Assembly (NCBI RefSeq): GCF_013347965.1
Contig: NZ_CP048810.1
Location: 248,001 to 312,000 of the forward strand
Direction: 5' to 3'
Source of the DNA: Pseudomonas bijieensis
Lineage (GTDB): Bacteria > Pseudomonadota > Gammaproteobacteria > Pseudomonadales > Pseudomonadaceae
DNA: 64,000 nucleotides
Shown in pieces: positions 1-8,954 of the stretch. Under the pieces are notes generated by a model. The model did no database searches. It was not told the DNA's origin and saw only the letters and a list, made by a program, of their open reading frames with translations. A program made the translations under genes and the position numbers. Numbering within the stretch: position 1 is the stretch's first letter; every line of letters begins with the position of its first letter.

Positions 1-2
1 TG

Positions 3-2078
3 TTCCTGGTGATGCTGCTGTTCTTGCAGAACCTGCGCTATACGCTGATTCCGGCGGTGGTAGTGCCGGTCTGCCTGCTGGGAACGGTCGCGGTCATGGC
101 CGCGCTGGGCTTCTCGATCAACATGATGACGCTGTTCGGCATGGTGCTGGCGATCGGGATCCTGGTGGACGACGCCATTGTCGTGGTGGAAAACGTCGAG
201 CGGTTGATCGCCCAAGAACACCTGTCGCCCAAGGCCGCGACCCGCAAGGCCATGCGGCAGATCAGCGGGGCGATTGTCGGCATTACCCTGGTGTTGGCGG
301 CGGTGTTCCTGCCGCTGGCGTTCATGGGCGGCTCGGTGGGCGTGATCTACCAGCAGTTTGCCGTGGCCTTGTCGGTGTCGATCCTGTTCTCCGGGTTCCT
401 GGCGCTGACCTTGACGCCGGCCCTGTGTGCCACCGTGCTCAAACCTTTCGACCCGGCGCACCCGACCCGGCCCAACCGCTGGGCGAGCGCTTTCAATCGA
501 CGCTTTGAGGCCCTGGCCCAGCGTTATGAGCGGCTGGGCGCGAGCTGGGTTCGACGCGGTAGCCGCAGCCTGTGTCTGTACCTGGTGTTGCTGCTGGTAC
601 TCGGCTTCACCTATGCCCGGCTGCCGTCCTCGTTCCTGCCTGCGGAGGACCAGGGGTACATCGTCACCGATATACAGCTGCCACCCGCCGCATCGGCCGC
701 GCGCACCGACGTGACGGTCCAGGCATGGGAGCGATATGCCCTGGCGCAACCAGCCACGGACCAGGTGTTGGCGATCATGGGTTTCAGTTTTTCCGGGGAG
801 GGCGCCAATGCGGCGTTGTCGTATGTCACCCTCAAGGATTGGTCGCTGCGCGGCAGCGGGCAGGCCAGCGACGAGGTGGCTCGACGCGCGAACGACGCCT
901 TTGAAGAGGTCGCCGATGGCACGTTGTTCAGCGTGGTGCCGCCGCCAGTCGACGGTCTTGGCACCTCCAGCGGCTTCGAGTTGCGCTTGCAGGATCTGGC
1001 GGGTCAGGGGCACGAAGCGCTATTGAAGGCGCGCAACCAATTGCTCGAGGCAGCCAAGGCCTCGCCGGTGATTGACCATTTGATGGAGGATGGCCTGGCC
1101 GATGCACCGCAAATCAACGTCAGCATCGACCGTGAAAAGGCCGAGGCGCTGGGGGTGAGTTTCGATGTGATCAGTGCGGCGCTGTCCTCGGCGCTGGGTT
1201 CGGAGCAGATCAACGAGTTCGCCAATCAGGGACGGATGCAGCGGGTGATCATCCAGGCCGATGGCATGAGCCGGCAGACGCCGCAAGCGCTGCTGCGCCT
1301 GCAAGTGCCCAACCGCCAGGGGCGCCTGGTGCCTTTGGATGCGTTCAGCCGTTTTGAATGGCAGGTCGGACCGTTGCAGATCGCTCGCTATAACGGCTCG
1401 GCATCGCTGCGTTTTTCCGGGGATGCCGCGCCGGGCTACAGCACCGGGCAGGCGATGCAGGCGTTGCAGGACATCGCCCGGCAGTTGCCGGCCGGTTTCA
1501 GTCTCGAATGGGCGGGGCTGTCGTTGCAGGAACAACAGGCCAGCGATCAGGTGCCGCTGTTGGTAGGGTTGTCGTTGACCATGGTTTTGCTGGTGCTGGT
1601 CGCCCTGTATGAAAGCTGGGCGATTCCCTTTGCCGTGCTGCTGATCGTGCCGGTGGGCATGCTCGGTTCGGTATTGGCGGTGACAGTGATGGGCATGCCC
1701 AATGATGTCTATTTCAAAGTGGGCTTGATCACGATCATCGGTCTTTCCGCCAAGAACGCCATCCTGATCGTCGAATTTGCCAAGGCCCTCCACGCTGAGG
1801 GCGCCAGCCTTGCACAAGCGGCGGCTCAAGCTGCACGCTTGCGGTTCCGACCGATCGTCATGACCTCCCTGGCCTTCATCCTGGGAGTGATGCCCCTGGC
1901 GTTCGCCAGCGGTGCCGGTGCTGCCAGCCAGCGAGCGCTCGGCACCGGCGTGGTCGGCGGCATGTTGGCAGCGACCGTGCTCGGGGTTTTGTTCGTGCCG
2001 GTGTTTTACGTTCAGGTGCTGTCCGTCGCGAACCGCTTGCGTCGCCGCCGTGGTGCATCGATCGAGGAGGGCGCGTGA
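3..2078 (+). CDS. RND multidrug efflux permease, HAE1 family (5' end outside window)
   Basis: Inner-membrane proton/drug antiporter subunit of a tripartite efflux pump. The reading frame is open from the first bases, so this is the C-terminal two thirds (about 690 residues) of a protein normally about 1,030-1,050 long. Visible are the TM3-TM6 bundle, the TM4 proton-relay pair in GILVDDAIVVVENVER, the second large periplasmic loop (about residues 210-515, with PAEDQGYI), and TM7-TM12 including GLSAKNAILIVEFA. It ends in a short basic tail. The adaptor and any outer-membrane channel would lie upstream; no channel gene follows, since REP elements come directly after the stop. The family call is secure; the substrate cannot be told. 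Confidence 0.93.
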   Translation, partial: FLVMLLFLQNLRYTLIPAVVVPVCLLGTVAVMAALGFSINMMTLFGMVLAIGILVDDAIVVVENVERLIAQEHLSPKAATRKAMRQISGAIVGITLVLAAVFLPLAFMGGSVGVIYQQFAVALSVSILFSGFLALTLTPALCATVLKPFDPAHPTRPNRWASAFNRRFEALAQRYERLGASWVRRGSRSLCLYLVLLLVLGFTYARLPSSFLPAEDQGYIVTDIQLPPAASAARTDVTVQAWERYALAQPATDQVLAIMGFSFSGEGANAALSYVTLKDWSLRGSGQASDEVARRANDAFEEVADGTLFSVVPPPVDGLGTSSGFELRLQDLAGQGHEALLKARNQLLEAAKASPVIDHLMEDGLADAPQINVSIDREKAEALGVSFDVISAALSSALGSEQINEFANQGRMQRVIIQADGMSRQTPQALLRLQVPNRQGRLVPLDAFSRFEWQVGPLQIARYNGSASLRFSGDAAPGYSTGQAMQALQDIARQLPAGFSLEWAGLSLQEQQASDQVPLLVGLSLTMVLLVLVALYESWAIPFAVLLIVPVGMLGSVLAVTVMGMPNDVYFKVGLITIIGLSAKNAILIVEFAKALHAEGASLAQAAAQAARLRFRPIVMTSLAFILGVMPLAFASGAGAASQRALGTGVVGGMLAATVLGVLFVPVFYVQVLSVANRLRRRRGASIEEGA

Positions 2079-2177
2079 CATCCCGTTGATTCGAGCTGGG
2101 TGGAAGGCACTTCCGGCGTTGGAAAACACCGAGCCCCAGGCAGTCGTTCAAGGTCTCTGCAGTGATCACCAAACCCT

Positions 2178-2537
2178 GTGGGAGCGAGCTTGCTCGCGAT
2201 GACGGCGGTACATCCGACATCACTGCCAACTGACCCACCGCTTTCGCGAGCAGGCTCGCTCCCACAGGGATTTGCGGTGGACTCCAATTCTGTGAACGCC
2301 TCGGAACCATTGTGGGAGCGAGCCTGCTCGCGATGACGCCGGCCAGCCAACATCACTGTCAACTGACCCACCGCTTTCGCGAGCAAGCCCGCTCCCACAG
2401 GGATTTGCGGTGGACTCCAATTCTGTGAACGCCTCGGAACCATTGTGGGAGCGAGCCTGCTCGCGATGACGCCGGCACAGCCAACATCACTGCCAACTGA
2501 CCCGCCGCTATCGCGAGCAAGCCCGCATTCACAGGGA
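2178..2537. repeat. Three tandem REPINs (paired inverted REP palindromes)
   Basis: Three copies of a REP doublet start near 2178, 2312 and 2445, a period of 133-134 bp. Each has a left arm gtgggagcgag(c/t)(c/t)tgctcgcg and an inverted right arm cgcgagca(g/a)gc(t/c)cgctcccac, separated by about 40 bp containing catcactgccaactgaccc. The doublets are joined by a conserved linker with tggactccaattctgtgaac. The third right arm is decayed (gcattcacag). Nothing coding is supported in 2079-2646 apart from these repeats. Confidence 0.9.
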
Positions 2538-2646
2538 TCTGCGGCGGACGCGCGATCTCGCCCGTCAGTAAGCCGGTGCTATCGGTCTTCCACGCGGACC
2601 TGTTGGAACCCTGTCACCAAGTCGGGCCATCCTGTCGTGCTCGACC

Positions 2647-4674
2647 TCAGGCATTGGCGTGGGTCAGCCCGGTCAAGGTGTCCGCGATAGCCTTCGTACG
2701 TTGCGCCGTGCCTTCGGTGGTGCGGCTCGAGTCTTCCAGGGCATCGAGCATCTCGCGCAGGGCGCTCACGGCGATGGACTGGTCTTCGATCTGTTGGGCG
2801 ACACCTTGGATCTCCGTGGAGAGCAGGTCAATGTCGACGCCGATTTCCGCGGCATTCTTGCGGGTGATTTCCGCCAGCTTGCGAACCTCGTCCGCCACCA
2901 CCGCAAACCCTCTGCCCATCTCACCGGCGCGCGCCGCTTCGATGGCGGCGTTGAGGGCCAACAGGTTGGTCTGTCCGGCGATTTGCTGGATAACCTGTAC
3001 GATCGACTGGATACGCAAGCTCGAACTGGCCAGCGCCCGGGCGCCGACCACCGCTTCCCCCGCTTGGGTGGCAAGCTGCTCGACAGTCGTGCCGGCCTGT
3101 TCGGCGACGTTGTTTTGCCGGTCGATCGTGCCCGTCAGGTCATCCATCGACAGGTGCAGCTCGCCGGAGTAATGCTTGATCTGTGTTGCGATCTGCGCTT
3201 GCTGCTGGCTGGCGTGAGCCAATACCTGGCCCAGGTCCGTCAGGCCGTCGAACACCGGCAGGATCGTATTGTCCAGGCCGCGAGTGTCCAAGGCGCTGCT
3301 GAAGTCATTCATCTTGAACGCCATGATCTGCTTGACCACCACATGGTTCAGGCCCGCCAGCTTCTTGACCTGACGGCGCAGGAAAAACGCCTTGAACTCG
3401 CCATAGTGGGCGATGAAGTTATCGACGTATTCATCGACGAAACTGGCGCCCTTGGTGATTCGAAAGAAGAAAATCGCCGTGAGCGTCTGGTTCAGGTTCA
3501 AGCCGAGGATTTCGCCAAAGGTCGAGAAGCCGGCCAAGGGCACATCCCCGAAAATACCGGCCATGCTGCCCAGGTCGCTGCTGTTGTTGAGCCGGCGCAG
3601 GATGCAGTCGTTGAGAATGGCGGCCACCGGACGGCCGCCCTTGCCCTTGAGAAATTTCTCGTAGTCGAGCCGGGTCGCCTCGCGAAGGGGCGTGCGCTTG
3701 ACCATCACCAGCTCTTCGCCGGGCGCCACATCGCAGAACAGCTGGATGATCTGCTGCTGAAAGTCGATACGGGCAATCGAGCGTACGAACAGCTCATCGC
3801 CCACGCGGATGGCGAATGAATAATCGGCCAGCTTCTTTTCCAGCGCCTGAGCACTGCACTCGAATGCATCGCACAGTGCCTGGACCATGCTCTTGATGTT
3901 CCCACGGCTGTCGATGACCTGGTCGATGGTGCGGTCTTCGACCGACGCGGTCAGCACATTGAACGTCAGCCCGGCAGGTTGGAAATTCTGGCTCTTGAAC
4001 ACCCCGAAGCGCACATCCGCCGCGGTTTTCAGGAAGACAATCTGCGCATGGTTCTGATAACTGCGCTGCCCATCGCTGATCAGGGTTTTTTTGAAATCCG
4101 TCTTGCCACCGGCCGACCCGCCGACGAACAGGCAAGGGAAACGTCCAGATTCATAGAGCGCCTCCATAAAGAACGACTCGGAGGCCGAAAGACCATCGAA
4201 CACCACGTAGGCCAAGGTATCGCGATGATCGATGGGCGTGCTCACTTGCGCCTGCTTGATGTTATTCACCAACCTGGTGATTCGCTCACGCATGGCCAGG
4301 CGCTTGCCGCCACCGCGAATGTCCTCGCACTCCAGCGGCACCATCACCACCTCGGCCGACACAATCACACTGGCGTCAAACAGCTGCAGCACCACCCGGT
4401 CCCAGGTTTCACCGGTCTGGCAATACAGCGTGTTCGCACCGTTGCACAACTCGCCCGAGGTCGTGCACAGGCTGATGGTGCTGTTGGGAAAGCGCTTCTT
4501 GACCTTGGCAGCGACTCGGTCGATGTCCAGGTGAGGGGAGACGAACCCGGTGACCAACACGGGAGTGATGCGTACGTTGGCCAGCGTCTGGTCAAGTTCA
4601 CCGGCAGTGCAGACCACGCTGACCGTCCCCTGGTTGCGGGCTCGGGCTTTGTTGAAGAGGTTCAGTAGGTTCAT
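2647..4674 (-). CDS. FIST-domain methyl-accepting chemotaxis protein, cytosolic
   Basis: Signal transducer of 675 residues coupling a FIST sensor to a chemotaxis signalling domain. The N-terminal 390 residues carry FIST_N-like ([17 protein letters not shown]) and FIST_C-like segments ([23 protein letters not shown] region). A linker follows, then the MCP domain from about residue 470, with the hairpin tip [20 protein letters not shown] and [16 protein letters not shown] ending near residue 602. Only 73 residues follow the tip. No signal peptide or membrane segment is visible, so it should be a soluble receptor; FIST domains are proposed to bind small ligands such as amino acids. It stands alone, with no che genes beside it. 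Confidence 0.93.
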   Translation of the reverse strand: MNLLNLFNKARARNQGTVSVVCTAGELDQTLANVRITPVLVTGFVSPHLDIDRVAAKVKKRFPNSTISLCTTSGELCNGANTLYCQTGETWDRVVLQLFDASVIVSAEVVMVPLECEDIRGGGKRLAMRERITRLVNNIKQAQVSTPIDHRDTLAYVVFDGLSASESFFMEALYESGRFPCLFVGGSAGGKTDFKKTLISDGQRSYQNHAQIVFLKTAADVRFGVFKSQNFQPAGLTFNVLTASVEDRTIDQVIDSRGNIKSMVQALCDAFECSAQALEKKLADYSFAIRVGDELFVRSIARIDFQQQIIQLFCDVAPGEELVMVKRTPLREATRLDYEKFLKGKGGRPVAAILNDCILRRLNNSSDLGSMAGIFGDVPLAGFSTFGEILGLNLNQTLTAIFFFRITKGASFVDEYVDNFIAHYGEFKAFFLRRQVKKLAGLNHVVVKQIMAFKMNDFSSALDTRGLDNTILPVFDGLTDLGQVLAHASQQQAQIATQIKHYSGELHLSMDDLTGTIDRQNNVAEQAGTTVEQLATQAGEAVVGARALASSSLRIQSIVQVIQQIAGQTNLLALNAAIEAARAGEMGRGFAVVADEVRKLAEITRKNAAEIGVDIDLLSTEIQGVAQQIEDQSIAVSALREMLDALEDSSRTTEGTAQRTKAIADTLTGLTHANA

Positions 4675-4829
4675 GGCTGGACTCGGTTGAGCGCGACGTG
4701 AGGCGTATGACGGCTGGGGGGTATGGGCGTGAGCTTGTGCTATTTGCGGGGGTGGCCCATAGGGGCTTTTGGTTGGGGGTTGCTCCGTCTGTTGGTTAGC
4801 GACTTTCGTATAGGTGCCAGGGAAGGGGC

Positions 4830-5012
4830 GATGAAAAAACAGTCTCTGACCTCTAGACGAAAAAATGGCAGCCGCTATGCTTCGGTGATGGCCTCTTGCT
4901 ACTTTTTATGGACGTCATAACCAGTCCTTGGCGTGAGAGGAGAACTGGTTCGTCATCGCCCTTTTTGCAGAGACAACTCGTGAACAAACAAAAAGCTGTG
5001 TCGGGATTTGCT
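4830..5012 (+). pseudogene. Relic of the leader and first codons of a phospholipase-like gene
   Basis: This stretch matches the region just upstream of, and including the start of, the gene at 12766. Shared blocks in the same order are gcgatg(g)aaaaa, ccgctatgcttcg, gatggc(c/g)tcttgc, cgtcatcgccc, gcagag and then a start codon. Here it reads GTG-AAC-AAA-CAA-AAA-GCT-GTG-TCG-GGA (MNKQKAVSG) against MNTYKAVSG in the intact gene. Homology then stops and the frame runs into unrelated sequence. I infer a second copy whose body was lost when the accessory block that follows was acquired. The rest of 4675-5056 shows no gene. Confidence 0.65.
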
Positions 5013-5056
5013 CGGAGTAGTTTAGATATAAAAACTGTGATGCTTTGGGTGTTGAA

Positions 5057-5440
5057 ATGAGTGTCTCGAATATTAAAGGGGTTATTGTAGTTAACGAAGC
5101 TGTATCTGGTATCCAGTTGGCTGAGTTACAAAGAAAATTTCATATGAAACTGCCAGAGTCCTATGTGCAAATGCTTCGCTCGGCTAACGGCTTTTCATTG
5201 CAAAGTGGCGTGGTCGTCTATTCTTCTGATGAACTTGTTGAGAGGAACGAGACTCTTGAAGTGAGCACTTATGCTCCAGGTTGTCTTGCGATAGGCGACG
5301 ATAGTGGTGGTCGTTCCATATTAATTTCTTTCACAAGTGAATGTGTTTATTTGGTGGGGCAAGGTAGCATGGATTCAGATGATTTTGAGATGATTAGTAA
5401 TTCGTTGGCTTGTTGGCTTAGCAAGGGGTGTGTGCTCTAG
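5057..5440 (+). CDS. SMI1/KNR4 (SUKH)-family putative immunity protein
   Basis: A 127-residue protein with SUKH-superfamily character: the early helix LAELQRKFHMKLPESYVQMLRSANGF, a typical (L)P-x-(S/D)Y-x-x-x-L-x-x-x-NG signature, followed by LAIGDDSGGRSILIS. SUKH proteins are common immunity partners of polymorphic toxins delivered by CDI, Rhs and T6SS systems. The ATG at 5057 is preferred over the in-frame TTG at 5045, which has no ribosome-binding site; neither has a strong one. The local sequence is much more AT-rich than the flanking genome. No toxin gene sits next to it, so it is an orphan immunity candidate. Confidence 0.75.
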   Translation: MSVSNIKGVIVVNEAVSGIQLAELQRKFHMKLPESYVQMLRSANGFSLQSGVVVYSSDELVERNETLEVSTYAPGCLAIGDDSGGRSILISFTSECVYLVGQGSMDSDDFEMISNSLACWLSKGCVL

Positions 5441-5531
5441 TGCGCTGCGCTCGAAATAGCCTGTCCATTAGAGTGTGATTTAGCTCGTTTGCTTCTAATT
5501 TGTGGCGCGCAGCGCTACATGTGAGGACGTA

Positions 5532-5804
5532 ATGTACGAGTATGTAGAGTATGTGTTAGCTAATTATTTTAATGTGGCGATTGGTTATTCCGAAGGAGAG
5601 GCTGTTTCAATTTTGCGTGTGCATCTAGCCTCAAATCCAACCCTTTTTATTGGGGTTAGAGCACATGTGAAACGTGCATTTGGCGACGAAAATTTTTCGT
5701 GGAAAGAAGCTCTTTCTAGAAATGATGTTGTTACATTTGAATCGGAGAGCGAGGCGCGTGAATATGCGCAAAATCTACTTTGGAGTCAAGTGCTTAAGCT
5801 CTGA
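5532..5804 (+). CDS. Small protein of unknown function, immunity-like context
   Basis: A 90-residue acidic protein beginning MYEYVEYVLANYFNVAIG. The start at 5532 has a GAGG ribosome-binding site 6 bases upstream, better than the in-frame GTG at 5502. No signal peptide or membrane helix is seen. I do not recognise the family. Its size, AT-rich codons and position beside a SUKH gene fit the small cytosolic immunity proteins found in toxin/immunity islands, which is inference from context only. Confidence 0.6.
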   Translation: MYEYVEYVLANYFNVAIGYSEGEAVSILRVHLASNPTLFIGVRAHVKRAFGDENFSWKEALSRNDVVTFESESEAREYAQNLLWSQVLKL

Positions 5805-6000
5805 TTATTTATAAGATACATCGGTTTAAGCAGATCTATCAGGAAGGGGAGGCGATGCACGAAAAAAACAGGGTGGTTGATGTTAAAAAATCACAACTCG
5901 TAGTGGAAGGGGGCGGAGATGGGGCTCGATAGCTCACCTGTGATTGGCCCGTCTCATAATCGTGATGTGTTCCCATGTTACATTTGATCGAGGGCGGAAG

Positions 6001-6022
6001 GGGCAGACCCTGAGGGACCCCC
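6001..6022. mobile_element. Solo IS10-type end beside a target half-site
   Basis: Reads gggcagacc followed by ctgagggaccccc. The second part resembles the IS10-type terminus found at both ends of the intact element at 8955-10276 (ctgagggatcccc). The first resembles that element's 9-bp target (ggtctgtcc) read on the other strand. No IS body follows, so it looks like the remnant of an excised or deleted insertion. The flanking 5805-6067 holds no gene of more than about 25 codons. Confidence 0.45.
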
Positions 6023-6067
6023 GGTTGTCAATTGTTGGAAACCAATCGTTCCTAGAGGTTGAATTCA

Positions 6068-6527
6068 ATGCAATATGTAAACCTGCTTGGTATGCACCCT
6101 GGATGCGTGGAACTGCGACCATTTGCGAAAAAATTCTTTGACACCCTAGGCGTTGATGATAGGGAAGAGCGCGAGAGCAGTAATTACATTGATGGTTATT
6201 ATTTTAAGGGATCCCTTGGTGGCATGACTTTCTCCGTCGCTATCTCAGACGAAGATACGCATGAAAACGTACCGTACTGGATTCACATTTCAGCGAACTT
6301 GGTTACACCTGACGCATCTAGAAGATGCGGTTTCTCAGTTGATTCGAGATAAGGTACTTCCAATGGGGTTTAAGTTGGCCCGTATTGTTAACTTTGGTAA
6401 GCGAGGTGAGCTGCGAATTGACTACTGACATGTCAAGCGTGATAAGGACTATATTACGATTGTTATTGGTAGGGTTGTGATGATAGGTTTTGTCAATGGC
6501 GAGATTTTTCAGGTTGAATCACGGTGA
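6068..6527 (+). pseudogene. Broken small gene: frameshift plus in-frame TGA
   Basis: The frame opening at ATG 6068 (MQYVNLLGMHPGCVELRPFA) is coherent to about residue 80, then degenerates. A shift of one base between about 6300 and 6318 restores a protein-like frame (LEDAVSQLIRDKVLPMGFKL, then ELRIDY). That frame hits TGA at 6426 but continues in phase for 32 further codons (HVKRDKDYITIVIGRVVMIG...) to TGA at 6525. The ancestral product was therefore about 150 residues. Family not recognised; the context suggests an immunity protein. Either genuine decay or a base-call error for the indel. Confidence 0.6.
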
Positions 6528-6577
6528 CCAACGCACTTGAGAAGTCAGAAGGCAACAGAGAGATAGGGCTCTAATAA

Positions 6578-6853
6578 ATGAAGTTTACAATGACCGTAGT
6601 TGAAAAATTTGAGTTGTCAGATGGAGTTGCGATCCTCGCTTGTATAGGCTGTAACTCAAATGTTGATGTTGTCGGAAAGCGATTTTATCCGGTTTCTGGT
6701 GATAAGGTTCGACTGCCTCTGACGATAGTTTGTGAGCGTAAGATGCTAAATCAACAGTCGAATCTTGATCAAAAGGCTTTTGAAATAAGAGATGTTGTGG
6801 ATCTGACGCAAGAAGAGGCAAGAAGTGGAGATTGGCAGTTGGTCGTAGAATAA
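6578..6853 (+). CDS. Small hypothetical protein
   Basis: A 91-residue protein, MKFTMTVVEKFELSDGVAI..., predicted to be mostly beta strand by its alternating pattern, with a CIGC pair near residues 21-24 and an acidic C-terminus. No signal peptide. The ribosome-binding site is poor. Not recognised; it lies in the row of small same-strand AT-rich genes and could be an immunity protein or a remnant. A 22-bp stretch just upstream (6535-6556) nearly matches part of the fragment at 12404-12425. Confidence 0.5.
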   Translation: MKFTMTVVEKFELSDGVAILACIGCNSNVDVVGKRFYPVSGDKVRLPLTIVCERKMLNQQSNLDQKAFEIRDVVDLTQEEARSGDWQLVVE

Positions 6854-7030
6854 AATCAAGAGGGCTGGACGGGGAGTAAAATTCTAGCTTACTTGAAGTA
6901 GTGCTATTAACGCTTTACTACGCTATTTAAAGGCCAAATAGAATGCTAGCGATTGTCGGGTAAAGCATTGCGCACAAGTAGATTTTGAGTTTGGCGATAA
7001 AAAATATTATTTATTTTGAGGGTTGGATGG

Positions 7031-7525
7031 ATGAGTTCTCCAATTATTTTTAGCTTGAGCGAAGATGATAATTCAATGAGGTTGATTTATCGTCTTGAGC
7101 ATGACTTGGAAAGAGATCACGAAAGAGTATCTTTGGCTCAAGCTTTAACATTGGATAAAACTCGCCCGCTTATGGGGCTTAAAGGAACCTATGGGCTTTT
7201 TGGATCAGCAGATTGGTGGGATAGCATCCGCCAAGGACAAATGCCGCTGTTATTCATTTCTGGCGTCATTTTGCGGGCTTATGTTGCGGGGCAAGATAAG
7301 CATCAAGCGAATAATATGCTTGATTTAGAGCTAAAAGACGGCTCGGTGCGAGCTGTTGGTATTTATGTCAATGATAGGGAAGACGTTCGGTTGTTTCGGC
7401 CTGGTTACAAAGCTAGTGTTGTATATGCGTTAGATGAGTTGAAGCAGCAGCCGGCTTCTGATGGTGGTGTTAACTACTCAAAGGTTGCATTGGAGATGGC
7501 GATTTCATTGCAGTCTGTTATATAG
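7031..7525 (+). CDS. Hypothetical cytosolic protein, immunity-like context
   Basis: A 164-residue protein starting MSSPIIFSLSEDDNSMRLIY. The ATG at 7031 follows a GAGGG about 9 bases upstream; the in-frame TTG at 7016 is less likely. No membrane segments. Motif-like stretches include GTYGLFGSADWWDSI and GVILRAYVAGQD. I do not recognise the family. Same strand and AT-rich composition as its neighbours, consistent with an accessory immunity or effector-associated gene, but no direct evidence for function. Confidence 0.6.
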   Translation: MSSPIIFSLSEDDNSMRLIYRLEHDLERDHERVSLAQALTLDKTRPLMGLKGTYGLFGSADWWDSIRQGQMPLLFISGVILRAYVAGQDKHQANNMLDLELKDGSVRAVGIYVNDREDVRLFRPGYKASVVYALDELKQQPASDGGVNYSKVALEMAISLQSVI

Positions 7526-7628
7526 CGAAAGCCGCTTGTCGTTGGCAGCTTTGAGGCAGCGTGGACCAAGTTTTTCGCAGGGTATCTGCTGTAGTACGCA
7601 CTGTCTTAGTTGGAGGTTATGGTCTATT

Positions 7629-7650
7629 AGAGATCCCTCAGGGACAGACC
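7629..7650. mobile_element. Solo IS10-type end beside the REP target
   Basis: agagatccctcag (an IS10-type terminus, reverse orientation) abuts ggacagacc, which is exactly the complement of the 9-bp target duplicated around the intact IS at 8955-10276. REP/RAYT sequence (acgttttctgtgaag) follows. Just upstream, cactgtcttagttgga (7598-7613) matches the sequence at the end of the RAYT gene at 8924. So a RAYT end, an IS remnant and a second RAYT leader are stacked here. Confidence 0.5.
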
Positions 7651-7745
7651 ACGTTTTCTGTGAAGTATTTTGATTGACTGAAACAGTAGGAAATAGAATG
7701 GGGTGATGTCTTTTCTTAGGTTGGCTAAGCTTTCGGTCCGACTTG
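7649..7745 (+). repeat. 97-bp RAYT leader repeat, copy 1
   Basis: Nearly identical to 8123-8219, the leader of the RAYT gene: ccacgttttctgtgaagtat, then ctgaaacagtaggaaataga, then gatgtcttttcttaggttgg, ending in tttcggtccgacttg. Here it leads not into a transposase but into the short gene at 7787. It appears to be the 5' end of another RAYT unit that lost its coding part. Confidence 0.85.
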
Positions 7746-7786
7746 CAGGCTGTATGGCAGTTACGCAGAGATAGAGGGCTTTAGTT

Positions 7787-8077
7787 ATGGAATCCCAACT
7801 GTTCAACGAAGTTCGCCAGATTATTGAAGACTGCAAAGTGCTGAATTTTCCAGAGTCAAAATTGGCACTTGCAATAATTCGCGCCGCAGAAAAATACTCC
7901 GATAAGGAAGTTGTAAGCGTCTTTTCCTGCCTGTCAAACGATGTGATGGCGGAGATTAGGCAGCAGATCTCAAGGTACGAAACTACCGGGGAATATTACG
8001 TCATTTCAAGTGCGGGGATAAAAGACTTGTTTGGACTGATGGGGCGCATTTCGAAATTAGTTGTAAGTTTCAATTAG
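7787..8077 (+). CDS. Small hypothetical protein, immunity-like context
   Basis: A 96-residue, probably all-helical protein (MESQLFNEVRQIIEDCKVLNFPESKLALAI...). It has a good ribosome-binding site (GAGGG, 9 bases upstream of the ATG). No signal peptide or membrane segment. Not recognised. It sits immediately downstream of a duplicated RAYT leader, so it may borrow transcription from that leader. The helical character and the context would suit an immunity protein, but this is inference. Confidence 0.6.
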   Translation: MESQLFNEVRQIIEDCKVLNFPESKLALAIIRAAEKYSDKEVVSVFSCLSNDVMAEIRQQISRYETTGEYYVISSAGIKDLFGLMGRISKLVVSFN

Positions 8078-8122
8078 TCCGTGTAGTAAAAATGTTAAGG
8101 CTGAAGGGGTGGCGGGGGCAGG

Positions 8123-8219
8123 CCACGTTTTCTGTGAAGTATTTTGATTGGCTGAAACAGTAGGAAATAGAAAAGGGTGATGTCTTTTCTTAGGTTGGCT
8201 AAGCTTTCGGTCCGACTTG
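8123..8219 (+). repeat. 97-bp RAYT leader repeat, copy 2, with REP
   Basis: Direct repeat of 7649-7745, ending 18 bases before the RAYT start. It begins inside a REP half (gcgggggcaggccacgttttc, from about 8112) whose complement, gaaaacgtgg(c/t)ctg(c/t)cccc, is found again at the other end of the RAYT unit. It probably holds the RAYT promoter. Confidence 0.85.
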
Positions 8220-8237
8220 TATGAAAGGACTCTCCAT

Positions 8238-8934
8238 ATGCCACGCAGAGCACGCGTCTTGATACCGGGCGTACCCTTGCATTTAATTCAGCGAGGGAAT
8301 AATCGATCGGTTTGTTTTTTTCTCGGACGATGATTATCTTTTTTATATGGAACTCCTCGCTGAGCAAGCCAGCAAAAGTGGATGTGAGGTTCATGCGTGG
8401 TGTTTGATGAGTAATCATGTGCATTTGTTAGTCAGCCCTCAAGAACAAAGTAGTGCGGGTTCGCTTATGAAGGGAATAGGGCAGAGATATATGCAGTACG
8501 TGAATCGTACATATGGACGCAGTGGGACCCTATGGGAGGGGCGCTTTCGTTCATGCCTTGTTCAAAGTGAAAGCTATGTTTTGGCCTGCTATCGTTATAT
8601 AGAAATGAATCCTGTCCGGGCTAGAATGGTAACGCATCCGGCAGAGTATCGTTGGTCGAGTTATCGTGCTAACGCACAATCAGAGTTTTCGTATTTTATT
8701 ACCCCGCATGCTCAGTATCTGTCGCTTGGAGGGCCAAATACATCGACTGCCGAAGCTTACAGGGAGCTTTTTAGAAACGAGCTGGGGGTGGGGCTGGTTG
8801 ACCAGATTCGGGCCGCCACTAATGGTAACTATGTGCTTGGTGGCTCTCGATTTGCTAATGAAATTGAAGCAGTGATCGGACGGCGAGCTCAGCGAGGCCA
8901 TCCTGGACGTCCTGGAAAGCGACCACTGTCTTAG
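8238..8934 (+). pseudogene. REP-associated tyrosine transposase (RAYT), frameshifted
   Basis: A Y1/HUH-type transposase of the TnpA_REP group, which acts on REP palindromes. The start at 8238 gives MPRRARVLIPGVPLHLIQRG, a canonical RAYT N-terminus. The frame is lost in a run of seven T at 8315-8321. With six T it would read VCFFSDDDYLFYMELLAEQ and join the long 3' frame that opens at 8347. That frame carries the metal-binding HUH motif (MSNHVHLLV), the putative catalytic-Tyr region (RYMQYVNRTYGRSGTLWEGR), YIEMNPVRA and the basic tail GRRAQRGHPGRPGKR. Apart from this one base it looks intact at about 232 residues. Either inactivated, a homopolymer miscall, or, less likely, read by slippage. 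Confidence 0.88.
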
Positions 8935-8954
8935 TTGGAAAACGTGGTCTGTCC

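Noticed and set aside
1020..2129. Long minus-strand frame (369 codons) opposite the RND gene
   Set aside because: A shadow of strongly biased GC-rich codons; His/Gln/Arg-rich composition, no ribosome-binding site, fully overlaps a certain gene.
8311..8350. Programmed frameshifting at the T7 run of the RAYT gene
   Set aside because: Possible in principle, but there is no stimulatory structure or known precedent in RAYTs that I can name, and two neighbouring transposases are also broken at homopolymers. Decay or miscall is simpler.
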